Below, piece by piece: positions 27,496 through 35,014 of a DNA stretch of 41,268 nt. A program made the position numbers and the translations under genes. The stretch spans positions 1,493,393-1,534,660 of the forward strand of contig CP070707.1 of the NCBI GenBank assembly GCA_020350205.1, read 5' to 3'. Origin of the DNA: a bacterium. Its GTDB lineage: Bacteria; Calditrichota; Calditrichia; RBG-13-44-9. Positions within the stretch are counted from its first letter, which is position 1. Each line of letters opens with the position of its first letter. Below the pieces are notes generated by a model. The model was not told the origin of the DNA. It searched no databases and saw only the letters and a program-made list of their open reading frames with translations.

Positions 27496-28068
27496 ATGGA
27501 TCGAAAAGAGGCATTTCGAATTTTTGAAGAAACAGGTGCGCTCCAAACGGGCCATTATCTGTTATCTTCTGGCCTGCATAGTCCCCAATATTTTCAGTGC
27601 GCTCTGGTTTTACAATACCCAAAGTTTCTAGAAAAATTTTGTTCGGAAATTATAGAATTTTATTATGAAGAAGAAGATATTGATCTGGTTATCGCACCTG
27701 CAATTGGCGCCATTACTGTGGGGCAGGAACTGGCAAGACAATTAGACGTTCGTTTCATCTTTACCGAGAGAGAAAATGGAAAAATGAAGCTTCGCAGGGG
27801 ATTTCGAATTGAACCTCATAAGAAAGTTCTTATTGCTGAAGATGTTATTACCACTGGTGGTTCTGTTCAAGAAGTCATCGATATCGTTGAAGAGGCAAGA
27901 GGTTATCCCGTTGGAATTGGTGCAGTTATTGATCGAAGTGACGGCGCGGTGAGTTTTGATATCCCTTTATTTGCAGCAGTTCAGGTTAAAGCAGTCACCT
28001 ATGAATCAGATCGGTGCCCACTTTGTTTACAAAATATACCTTTAACAAAACCGGGAAGCAGACAATAA
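27496..28068 (+). CDS. pyrE: Orotate phosphoribosyltransferase
   Basis: Converts orotate and PRPP to OMP, directly before the PyrF step. The PRPP-binding loop is VLIAEDVITTGGSV (111-124). The N-terminal TGHYLLSSGLHSPQYF and the catalytic-loop region ENGKMKLRRGF (93-103) are typical. The length of 190 aa is normal. AAAGAG lies 7 nt before the ATG. It is 25 nt after pyrF. A C-terminal CPLC pair (about 179-182) is also common in this subgroup. Confidence 0.96.
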   Translation: MDRKEAFRIFEETGALQTGHYLLSSGLHSPQYFQCALVLQYPKFLEKFCSEIIEFYYEEEDIDLVIAPAIGAITVGQELARQLDVRFIFTERENGKMKLRRGFRIEPHKKVLIAEDVITTGGSVQEVIDIVEEARGYPVGIGAVIDRSDGAVSFDIPLFAAVQVKAVTYESDRCPLCLQNIPLTKPGSRQ

Positions 28069-28090
28069 AAAATATAAAATTCTCCTATTC

Positions 28091-28109
28091 AGGGATTAAG
28101 TAAATCCCT
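28091..28109. terminator. Hairpin after pyrE
   Basis: Perfect 7-bp stem AGGGATT/AATCCCT with loop AAGTA, 22 nt after the pyrE stop. No poly-T follows, so it may be a weak terminator or a 3' stabilising structure. Confidence 0.4.
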
Positions 28110-28198
28110 ATAAATCACCCGATAAAAATTTACAATACATTTAGGTTACTTTATTGATTACAATTTTCATCAAATCAATTTAAACTGTTTGAACTCTT

Positions 28199-28960
28199 AT
28201 GAGAATATGTTCTTTAGCAAGTGGCAGTCGTGGTAATTCTTTATTCATCGAATCAGAAAATGCCAGAATTCTGGTGGATGCAGGACTGAGCGCATTACAA
28301 ATTAAGAACCGGTTACAATCAATTGATATCGATCCTTGTACCATTGACGCCATCATTCTTACCCACTCTCATCGTGATCATGTTTCAGGTACTGATGTGT
28401 TTTCACATCAATTCCAGGTTCCAATATATGGACACCCCGATACGCTGGATTCTTTAACATACATGTTTAAACGGAATCAAAAAATCATTCCCTGGACGGG
28501 AGAATTTATTATTGAAGATATGATTATCACACCATTCCGGGTATCACACGACGCTTTCCCGACGGTTGGTTATCGCATTTCGGCAAGAGAAAAAACCATG
28601 GCGGTCTGCACAGACCTGGGTGTAGTAACCGAAGAAGTTGAACAAAATTTAAAAAAAGCACATTTTCTGGTAATTGAAAGCAATCATGATCCAGATATGC
28701 TAATGAATGGTCCTTACCCTTGGGAACTTAAAGAACGAATCGCAAGTCGGGTTGGGCATCTCTCCAATCATGATACCGGTGCTTTTTTAAAAAAGATTCT
28801 CAACGGGCGAATGAATAAAATCCTACTCGCCCACTTAAGCGAAGAAAATAATTTAGCGGAACTGGCAAAAAATACCGTTATTGATTATCTCGGTTCGCAA
28901 CATGAATTAATGATTGACATTATCGAACAGCGTAAGGTATCGGTCATGCACGAGTTTTAG
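28199..28960 (+). CDS. Metallo-beta-lactamase-fold hydrolase, WalJ/YycJ type
   Basis: Cytoplasmic metal-dependent hydrolase of 253 aa. The N-terminus (ICSLASGSRGNSLFIE) and the metal motif THSHRDHVSG with H56, H58, D60 and H61 are typical of the YycJ/WalJ subgroup. Further ligands are probably the Cys/Asp of VCTDLG and the HLS histidines. Members are proposed to act on nucleic acids (5'-to-3' exonuclease-like in Gram-positives); the substrate in this organism is not known. No WalRK genes are adjacent. It starts with ATG and no strong ribosome site. Confidence 0.85.
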   Translation: MRICSLASGSRGNSLFIESENARILVDAGLSALQIKNRLQSIDIDPCTIDAIILTHSHRDHVSGTDVFSHQFQVPIYGHPDTLDSLTYMFKRNQKIIPWTGEFIIEDMIITPFRVSHDAFPTVGYRISAREKTMAVCTDLGVVTEEVEQNLKKAHFLVIESNHDPDMLMNGPYPWELKERIASRVGHLSNHDTGAFLKKILNGRMNKILLAHLSEENNLAELAKNTVIDYLGSQHELMIDIIEQRKVSVMHEF

Positions 28961-28994
28961 ATTATTTTCAATTTTTAATCGAGGCAATTTTTAA

Positions 28995-29948
28995 ATGCTG
29001 ATACAATTTTTATTATTAATTCTGGGCCTCAGTTTGTTGTGGGGGGGGGCAGAGTTATTAATCCGATACTCATCCTCTCTGGCAAGGGCACTGGGGGTCA
29101 GTCCTATTATCATTGGTCTGACAGTGGTTTCCATTGGAACTTCGCTACCCGAATTCGTTGTTAGTCTCATCGCAGCAATTCAAAATACCATGGGAATTTC
29201 CGTTGGAAATATTGTTGGATCGAACATAGCCAATATTTGCCTTATCCTGGGTATCGGTGCATTTATTACAAATTTGCAGGTTAAAAAGGGATGGGTCTAT
29301 AAAGAAGTACCTTTTATGATTGCCTCAACCCTGCTGTTTTTGCTATTTACCCGAACGGGTTATGTTATAACCAGATGGGAGGGAATTTTTCTGCTGGTAT
29401 TGCTTTTAGGTTTTTTGTCCTATCTTTCCCGGACCTCGGTAATTCAAATGCAAGATTTCTCTGCGAGCAAACAAGAATCTCAATCTGAAAAACTCTCTCA
29501 AAAACTAATTTATCTTCTTTTGGCAAGCGTCGGAATAATTATTCTTGTAGCAGGTTCAAAATTGACTGTTGATTCCGGCACCGAAATCGCCAGAGCTTTC
29601 GGTGTAAGTGATATTGTCATCGGTCTAACACTCATCGCGGTGGGAACCTCATTACCCGAATTAGCAACCACTATTGTTGGCGCACTCAATAGTGAAACTG
29701 ATATCGTAGTCGGTAATGTCATTGGAAGCAACATTTTTAATCTACTTTTTATTGGCGGGACTATAGCTATACTTAAACCGCTTGAAATCCCCCCTGATTT
29801 TTTTGGATTGGAATTTATATTTCTATTAGGGAGTTCCCTGCTAATTTGGCCCATAATGCGCTTAAAATGGAATGTACAAAAATTTGAAGGAATTGTCCTT
29901 TTAATCCTTTATTTCATATTTGTCGGTTTGACTTTATTTTTACCATAA
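28995..29948 (+). CDS. Calcium/sodium antiporter (CaCA family)
   Basis: Inner-membrane cation exchanger of 317 aa with about ten helices in two inverted halves. The paired alpha-repeats are visible: SIGTSLPEFVVSL (about 47-58) with VGSNIANI (74-81), and AVGTSLPELATTI (about 215-227) with IGSNIFNL (243-250). The acidic Glu of each GTSLPE is the ion site. The family exchanges Ca2+ for Na+ or H+. GAGGC lies upstream of the ATG. The exact ions are not readable. Confidence 0.93.
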   Translation: MLIQFLLLILGLSLLWGGAELLIRYSSSLARALGVSPIIIGLTVVSIGTSLPEFVVSLIAAIQNTMGISVGNIVGSNIANICLILGIGAFITNLQVKKGWVYKEVPFMIASTLLFLLFTRTGYVITRWEGIFLLVLLLGFLSYLSRTSVIQMQDFSASKQESQSEKLSQKLIYLLLASVGIIILVAGSKLTVDSGTEIARAFGVSDIVIGLTLIAVGTSLPELATTIVGALNSETDIVVGNVIGSNIFNLLFIGGTIAILKPLEIPPDFFGLEFIFLLGSSLLIWPIMRLKWNVQKFEGIVLLILYFIFVGLTLFLP

Positions 29949-29982
29949 TTTATTCCAGATTTAAGAAAGGAAATTTTAAAAT

Positions 29983-30534
29983 ATGAATCGAGATGAAGCA
30001 TTAAAACTACTACACCAATATACCTCAAAAGATGGATTGATAAAACATGCCCTGGCAGTGGAAGCAGTCATGAAGGCTTACGCAGAAAAATTCGGCGAAA
30101 ATCCCGAGGTGTGGGGCGTTGTTGGTTTACTGCATGACTTTGATTACGAAAAGTACCCCAGCATGGAGACTCATCCTTATAAAGGGGCGGAAATCCTACG
30201 GGCCAAGGGCGTGGATGAAAAGTGGATTCAGGCTATTTTAAGCCATGCCTCTCATACCGGTGTTCCCCGAAATTCTCTCATGGCCAAAACATTATTTGCG
30301 GTTGATGAATTATGTGGATTTATTACTGCAGTCGCATATGTTAGGCCAAATAAAAAACTTGACGAAGTCAAAGTAAAATCCGTAAAGAAGAAATTGAAAG
30401 ATAAAGCCTTTGCCAGACAGGTAAACCGTGATGAAATTAGTGAAGGGGCGCTCCTCTTGAACATTCCTCTGGATGATCACATTGATTTCACCATAAAGGC
30501 AATGAACACAGTTTCCGAGGCCTTGGGACTCTGA
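29983..30534 (+). CDS. HD-domain phosphohydrolase
   Basis: Cytoplasmic HD-superfamily protein of 183 aa. Metal ligands fit the H...HD...D pattern: H22, H51-D52 in LLHDFDYEKYP, and D108 in FAVDELCG, with H81-region residues in AILSHAS. The family acts on nucleotides or other phosphoesters; the substrate is not predictable. It ends in IPLDDHIDFTIKAMN. An aagg about 13 nt upstream precedes the ATG. No partner is implied by the neighbours. Confidence 0.88.
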   Translation: MNRDEALKLLHQYTSKDGLIKHALAVEAVMKAYAEKFGENPEVWGVVGLLHDFDYEKYPSMETHPYKGAEILRAKGVDEKWIQAILSHASHTGVPRNSLMAKTLFAVDELCGFITAVAYVRPNKKLDEVKVKSVKKKLKDKAFARQVNRDEISEGALLLNIPLDDHIDFTIKAMNTVSEALGL

Positions 30535-30741
30535 TAACGATTTTTTGGTCTGTTATGGTCTAATTTTATTTCTCCGGGATTCACTTCAAAAGATTAATAT
30601 CATCATTTTGGGGTTCCATTATCTCTTCTCACAAAAAATATAATATTTGAAGAATTCAAATGTATTTGTTAATAATTAGATTAAAAATTGAGAGTAAACA
30701 AATTTTACTTGATTTTTAATCTTTAAAATTGAATCTTCACT

Positions 30742-30899
30742 ATAAATAGATCTCCGAGACGTTAATCTCCCAGCGGGAGATTACGAACGATACGGGTCAA
30801 CGGGTAACCGTTCACCCCGCCCGATGGATGATTAATTTGTCCTGAATTGGCAAAGGAGATATTTATTAATCTTCCTGTCAATTCGACAGGATTTTTTTT
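30742..30899 (+). promoter_or_regulatory. Probable molybdenum-cofactor riboswitch with intrinsic terminator
   Basis: A structured leader in the 375 bases before mobA. A basal stem pairs about 30742-30752 with 30830-30840 (one mismatch). Hairpin TAATCTCCC/GGGAGATTA (30763-30771, 30775-30783) and hairpin GGGTcAACGG/CCGTTcACCC (30794-30803, 30808-30817) with GUAA tetraloop (GNRA type) lie inside. Then TCCTGTC/GACAGGA (30873-30879, 30885-30891) is followed by eight T (30892-30899), an intrinsic terminator ending 10 nt before the mobA ATG. CCTGAATT (30841-30848) can pair with the terminator's left part, a possible antiterminator. Moco riboswitches control Mo-cofactor genes; the ligand here is inferred from the gene controlled and the fold. 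The rest of 30535-30741 shows no gene. Confidence 0.68.
30873..30899 (+). terminator. Leader attenuator terminator before mobA
   Basis: Seven-bp stem with loop AATTC and eight T residues. It stands upstream of, not after, a gene, so it should act as an attenuator under control of the folded leader. Confidence 0.85.
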
Positions 30900-30909
30900 A
30901 GGTTACGTC

Positions 30910-31512
30910 ATGACTGTAATCTCTAATTTAACGGTTGCAATTCTTGCCGGTGGATGTAGTACACGCTTCGGCTATCCAAAAATGTTTGCTCAGTATGGAC
31001 ATCAAACTTTCATTGATTATTGCCTTCAATTCGGGTATAAATTATCAGAATCAGTACTTGTTATGATCGGAAATCATCCCAAGTCGAAATTTAATAATAC
31101 CCGGTGTTTTCAAGATGTTTATCCTCATCATGGACCTCTGGGTGGAATTTATTCTGCTTTAAAATACTCCCCGACTGAATATATCGCCATTGTCCCCTGC
31201 GATATGCCATTTCTGTCTCCAGATATATACCAAATATTGTATCAGAACAGAAATACTTTACGTCCGTTGACAGTGAAAGTTAAAAATCAGATTCATCCGC
31301 TGGTGTCTCTCTGGCCAAAGGCATTGTCCAGATCTATAGAATATTATTTTGAGCACAACAATAATTGTGTATGTGAAGCCCTGAAAAATCTGGAGGGACT
31401 GGCCGTGCCTATTATCGCCAACGAGGCAATGTTTTTAAATATGAACACTCAAAATGACTATAAAACTTTTAAATTTAGAGCTTCTTTGCATCCATATGAA
31501 TTTCAACTTTGA
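30910..31512 (+). CDS. mobA: Molybdenum cofactor guanylyltransferase
   Basis: Adds GMP (from GTP) to molybdopterin to make the guanine-dinucleotide cofactor used by many Mo/W reductases. Motifs: LAGGCSTRFGYPK (12-24), GPLGGI (75-80), VPCDMPFL (95-102) and HPLVSLW. The 200-aa length is normal. I start at the ATG at 30910 (AGG 7 nt before) rather than an in-frame TTG at 30847, because the earlier codon would place the attenuator terminator inside the coding region. It lies at the head of an operon after the riboswitch and overlaps the next gene. Confidence 0.9.
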   Translation: MTVISNLTVAILAGGCSTRFGYPKMFAQYGHQTFIDYCLQFGYKLSESVLVMIGNHPKSKFNNTRCFQDVYPHHGPLGGIYSALKYSPTEYIAIVPCDMPFLSPDIYQILYQNRNTLRPLTVKVKNQIHPLVSLWPKALSRSIEYYFEHNNNCVCEALKNLEGLAVPIIANEAMFLNMNTQNDYKTFKFRASLHPYEFQL

Positions 31513-32149
31513 TAATAATCGAATTCAGTCCGACACCAGTCGAAAATCTGCTGTGGTTTCCAGGGACACTGTGTTAATCGGAATCTTCGGAGCCATCTGG
31601 GGACTTATGGAGATCACCATTGGCTTTACCCTGAAGGGATTGCGAATTCCCATGGGTGGCGCAATACTAACTGCGATATCTTGTATTATTTTTTTAACCG
31701 GACGTTTTTTTATTTCCCGTCATGGATCGATATTCCTGATGGGAGCTGTGGCTGCCACCATAAAAGTTTTTTCAGTGGGAACGGTAATCGCCGGACCATT
31801 CATGGCCATTTTAATTGAAGCCGGAATAGCAGAAATTCTGATATCAATATTCAAAATCAATCGATTCAGCTATATACTTACTTCGGTAACACTTAGTCTT
31901 TATACTATTATTCACCCTTTTATCTCGCAGGGAATTATCTTTGGAGACGATATATACCAAATTTATTTAGAGACCTTCAAAAAGATAGCTTTGATCATTA
32001 ATTTAGATCCTACATATCTGATTTGGATTTTGCTTTTTTATGTTACGATCCATTTTTGTTTGGGCTTTTTTGTGGGATGGTTTTCTTATTCTCTCTCCGT
32101 AAGAGTGAGTCGAGAAATTCAGGTGAAACTCCGTCATCAGAGTAATTAG
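31454..32149 (+). CDS. ECF S-component-like membrane protein
   Basis: Hydrophobic protein of 231 aa (or 217 from the ATG at 31496, which cuts the overlap with mobA from 59 to 17 nt). About six membrane helices, small residues near the start of the core (AIWGLMEITIGF, IPMGGAIL), resembling substrate-binding S components of energy-coupling-factor transporters. No substrate motif is recognised. The context (Moco-type riboswitch, mobA before it, T-like protein 2 nt after it) suggests a molybdenum/tungsten or pterin-cofactor-linked substrate. The S-component call rests on size, helix count and neighbours more than on sequence identity. Confidence 0.5.
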   Translation: MTIKLLNLELLCIHMNFNFDNNRIQSDTSRKSAVVSRDTVLIGIFGAIWGLMEITIGFTLKGLRIPMGGAILTAISCIIFLTGRFFISRHGSIFLMGAVAATIKVFSVGTVIAGPFMAILIEAGIAEILISIFKINRFSYILTSVTLSLYTIIHPFISQGIIFGDDIYQIYLETFKKIALIINLDPTYLIWILLFYVTIHFCLGFFVGWFSYSLSVRVSREIQVKLRHQSN

Positions 32150-32151
32150 AG

Positions 32152-32724
32152 ATGAAAAAGTATATTTTGATATTTTTGATTTTCATTACATGTGCGTTCT
32201 TGATTTCCTGGGAGTCTCAATGGTATCTTGCCCTCCCTGTGTATTTGGCCATCGGCTTGATTCATCGAGATGCACTTCGCCTGGTTTTCCGCTGGAAATT
32301 TCTGTTGTTTATATTTTTGATTCTTTTCGGAATACCGCTCTTCCTAGGGGATCAGAATGCCACTGTCTTGGGTATAAAGTATTCTTACGAATATTTTCAG
32401 AAAAGTACAGTCATGGTGAATCGGAGTCTCATCATACTATTTTCGATCAGAATGGTTACTGGCAAAACGTCGCCGGAACAGGTATCAAATTTGTTTAAAA
32501 AGATGCGTTTAAAGAATTTCAGTGAGGTTTATTCAATTGCCATGACTGTATTACCCGATTTAAAGTACATTGCTCGTAACTCTTTCCAACATGCATCATC
32601 ATCACCTCCCGATTCTCATATATTCAAAAAACTTTATGAAAAGATCGTAATCCTTATGGTGGGGGTTCTTGGTCTCGCTGATCAATATTATCAGAATCAA
32701 AATTTCCACAATAAAAAACATTAA
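32152..32724 (+). CDS. ECF T-component-like (CbiQ-type) membrane protein
   Basis: Membrane protein of 190 aa starting 2 nt after the preceding stop, so translation is coupled. The second half matches the coupling region of T components: a hydrophobic helix (SLIILFSIRMVTGKTSPEQ), then VSNLFKKMRLKNFSEVYS and VLPDLKYIARNSF, resembling the TTSPxDLxxxLxxLGLP...FLPxLxxEAR pattern of CbiQ/EcfT. The length is shorter than the usual 220-260 aa, and the final helix is brief. T components normally dock onto two ABC ATPases; none is encoded nearby. Partner in a transporter with the S-like protein is inferred. Confidence 0.6.
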   Translation: MKKYILIFLIFITCAFLISWESQWYLALPVYLAIGLIHRDALRLVFRWKFLLFIFLILFGIPLFLGDQNATVLGIKYSYEYFQKSTVMVNRSLIILFSIRMVTGKTSPEQVSNLFKKMRLKNFSEVYSIAMTVLPDLKYIARNSFQHASSSPPDSHIFKKLYEKIVILMVGVLGLADQYYQNQNFHNKKH

Positions 32725-32858
32725 TCCACATATTCTCATTATCACATTTTTTATTTTTTCCTATTTTTATATTGATAAACAAAAAAACATTACCGATCAG
32801 ATCAAGAGTGTTTTTCATTTACTTGAATAAATATTTTCCAATTGAAAATTAAATAATT

Positions 32859-33323
32859 ATGAATTCACCCAGAATTGTCATACTGGTAGTTGGAAAAAAG
32901 GGGGCAGGTAAAACAACCTATTTGGAAGTTTTAATTAAAAAAATGCAAAATCAGGGTAAAAAAGTTGGGGGATTCATTTGCATAAATGAAAAAAGTAAAT
33001 TAAAGAATAATTATTATCTTTTCGATTTGAATAAGCGAAAAAGTCGCTTGCTGGCAACCCGTCAAAAAATTTCTAACTTCACCTTTCGTTATGGTAAATA
33101 TTATTTCAATCCTCAGATATTGGAAAAAGGTAATCAAATTTTAAAAGACAGTTTCTACAGTGATGCCATTGTTGTCGATGAGTATGGACCATTAGAACAG
33201 AATCATCAGGGATTTTTTAATGGTTTGACATTTTTACTAAATAAGTATCCAGGTATTTTGATTATTTCCTCACGACCTGCCACAATACCCTCCCTAAAAC
33301 AACTCCTCAGTATAGGGGAATAA
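32859..33323 (+). CDS. P-loop NTPase (NTPase_1/THEP1-like)
   Basis: Small nucleotide-binding protein of 154 aa. Walker A GKKGAGKT (12-19), Walker B-like VVDEYGPLE (105-113), a GGFIC segment (37-41) and a FNPQILEKGNQIL helix, all in the order seen in the NTPase_1 (THEP1/DUF2478-like) family. It is not an ABC ATPase: there is no LSGGQ signature. The P-loop also resembles MobB, which assists Moco insertion. It lies 134 nt after the T-like gene, so it is probably in the same regulon if not the same mRNA. Whether it energises the ECF-like pair, serves MobA or has a separate nucleotide role is open. Confidence 0.78.
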   Translation: MNSPRIVILVVGKKGAGKTTYLEVLIKKMQNQGKKVGGFICINEKSKLKNNYYLFDLNKRKSRLLATRQKISNFTFRYGKYYFNPQILEKGNQILKDSFYSDAIVVDEYGPLEQNHQGFFNGLTFLLNKYPGILIISSRPATIPSLKQLLSIGE

Positions 33324-33379
33324 CGCAAGAATTGTGATCAAGTATCAGAATAAACTCTTAGACAAAAATGAATAATCTA

Positions 33380-33408
33380 TTGCAAAAAAGGAAAATATGC
33401 ATTATAAT
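33380..33408 (+). promoter_or_regulatory. Candidate sigma-70-type promoter
   Basis: TTGCAA (33380-33385), 17 nt, then a perfect TATAAT (33403-33408), 32 nt before the Rrf2-like ATG. AGAC-AAAATA-GTCT (33411-33424) follows. AT-rich DNA gives chance matches, and this lineage may use a different consensus. Confidence 0.4.
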
Positions 33409-33440
33409 TCAGACAAAATAGTCTTAATTGTGGTATATAC

Positions 33441-33740
33441 ATGCTTTTGCCAAAAACAGGTCAATTCTCCCCGAGGGCTGCCCAGTATTACGCAAATGCA
33501 AACAACAAAAAATACATCGCGATTAATAATATTTCACAGAAACTAAACATTTTCTTTCACTTCCATACTAAAATATTACAGACACTGACCGAAACAGGTA
33601 CCATGATTTCATTCCAGAAACCACTTGGGGGTAGAATGCACTCAAAACATCCTCAACAGATCAGTCTGTACAAAATCATATTGACCAAGGACAGGGTGAA
33701 GAATTTCCAAATTTTTAATTTATCCAACAGACCCATTTAG
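33441..33740 (+). CDS. Truncated Rrf2-family regulator
   Basis: A 99-aa reading frame whose sequence follows the winged-helix half of Rrf2 regulators: LLPKTGQFSPRAAQYYA at the start, IAINNISQKLNI...FHTKILQTLTETGTMISFQKPLGG, then a short strand ending QISLYKIIL. Full-length Rrf2 proteins are about 130-150 aa and carry a three-cysteine Fe-S motif after that strand; here the frame ends with KDRVKNFQIFNLSNRPI and contains no cysteine. It is therefore shortened, and either works as a cofactor-free regulator or is a decaying gene. Rrf2 members (NsrR type) regulate nitric-oxide and nitrite genes, and the next gene is an HAO-like cytochrome c. The ribosome site is poor. Family call moderate. Confidence 0.55.
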   Translation: MLLPKTGQFSPRAAQYYANANNKKYIAINNISQKLNIFFHFHTKILQTLTETGTMISFQKPLGGRMHSKHPQQISLYKIILTKDRVKNFQIFNLSNRPI

Positions 33741-33759
33741 CCAATCTGGGGGTTACTGT

Positions 33760-34995
33760 ATGTATCAAAAATATGGATACATCATTATACTCATCATTTT
33801 GATCGGTATTAATTTGCAGGCAAACAGCTGTGTGGAGTGTCATTCAAAAATTCAACCGAATATAGTTGCTGACTGGCAATTAAGCAAACATAGTGAAAAT
33901 GAAGTAAGTTGCGAGACCTGTCATGGAAGCGACCACCAGTCTAATACTGATTTTTCCTATGCAGCCATTCCCACACCTGAAACCTGTGCCACTTGTCATT
34001 CCAGTCAGGTGGAACAATTTTCGAAGGGTAAACACGCCCTTGCCTGGACAGCCATGAACGCCATGCCCACCATTCACCATCAGCCGATGGCCCTGATTGA
34101 CGGAATGAAGGGTTGTGGTGGGTGTCATAAAATTGGCTTAAAAGATGAAAGCGAAATTTCCCGTTTAAAAGCCGAGGGGAGAGGATTTGGTCTGGCCTCC
34201 TGTGATGCCTGCCATACTCGGCATACTTTTTCCACCAAAGAAGCCCGGCAGCCCCAAGCCTGTCAGACCTGCCATATGGGGTTTGACCATCCCCAATGGG
34301 AGATGTATTCCTCTTCGAAACATGGTGTTAGATATCTATTGAAACAGAATGGTACTTTGCATGAAAATACCCCTGCCCCCACCTGTCAAGATTGTCATAT
34401 GCAGAAGGGCAATCATGAAGTCAGAACGGCCTGGGGATTTCTGGCGGTCCGCTTACCCCTTCCTACGGACGAACAATGGAAGCAAGATCAGATAACAATT
34501 TTACAGGCACTGGGTGTACTGGACCCGGAAGGTAATCCCACTGACCGACTCGAAGCAGTAAAAGCAGCCGATATTGCTCGACTTACCCAAGAGGATTTTG
34601 ATCGCGAAAGAAACAAAATGATCCAAACCTGCAGTCAGTGCCACTCAAAAAACTTTGCTCTAGAGCAACTTGCCAGTGGTGATCAGATGATCCGCGAAGC
34701 AGACCATCTGCTAGCTGAAGGAATACGAATTGTCACGGCCTTGTATCACGAAAATATCATTCCCAAACCCGAAAGCTATGCATATAACTTTCCGGACTTA
34801 CTTACTTTCCACGATGCACCGACTCTGGTTGAACAAAGACTTTTTGAAATGCATTTAAAGCATCGCATGCGAGCTTTTCAGGGAACCTATCATGCGAATC
34901 CGGACTACGCCTTGTGGTATGGATGGAGTGAAATGGTGCGGGATTTGACCGAAATAAAAACCCTGGCCGAGGATTTACGAAGAAATCACAATTAA
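33760..34995 (+). CDS. Octaheme cytochrome c, hydroxylamine-oxidoreductase-like
   Basis: Exported c-type cytochrome of 411 aa. Signal peptide about 1-22. Eight CxxCH heme sites: at C24, C51, C76, C119, C148, C168, C209 and C291. That number and spacing, and the C-terminal FQGTYHANPDYALWYG segment, fit HAO-family octaheme proteins, in which heme 4 is the active site. The long gap between hemes 7 and 8 is also HAO-like. It likely interconverts hydroxylamine, nitric oxide and/or nitrite in the periplasm; direction depends on the tyrosine cross-link, which I cannot settle. No CxxCK, so it is not NrfA. It is followed 19 nt later by the DUF438 gene. Confidence 0.85.
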   Translation: MYQKYGYIIILIILIGINLQANSCVECHSKIQPNIVADWQLSKHSENEVSCETCHGSDHQSNTDFSYAAIPTPETCATCHSSQVEQFSKGKHALAWTAMNAMPTIHHQPMALIDGMKGCGGCHKIGLKDESEISRLKAEGRGFGLASCDACHTRHTFSTKEARQPQACQTCHMGFDHPQWEMYSSSKHGVRYLLKQNGTLHENTPAPTCQDCHMQKGNHEVRTAWGFLAVRLPLPTDEQWKQDQITILQALGVLDPEGNPTDRLEAVKAADIARLTQEDFDRERNKMIQTCSQCHSKNFALEQLASGDQMIREADHLLAEGIRIVTALYHENIIPKPESYAYNFPDLLTFHDAPTLVEQRLFEMHLKHRMRAFQGTYHANPDYALWYGWSEMVRDLTEIKTLAEDLRRNHN

Positions 34996-35014
34996 AATTT
35001 TAGGAAAATATAAC

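Noticed and set aside
33335..33347. FNR-like half-sites TGAT/ATCA before the Rrf2-like gene
   Set aside because: The spacer is 5 rather than 4 bases and the outer bases do not match, so it is not a credible FNR/CRP box.
33760..34995. NrfA-type nitrite reductase
   Set aside because: All eight heme motifs are CxxCH with no CxxCK, and the protein has eight rather than five hemes.
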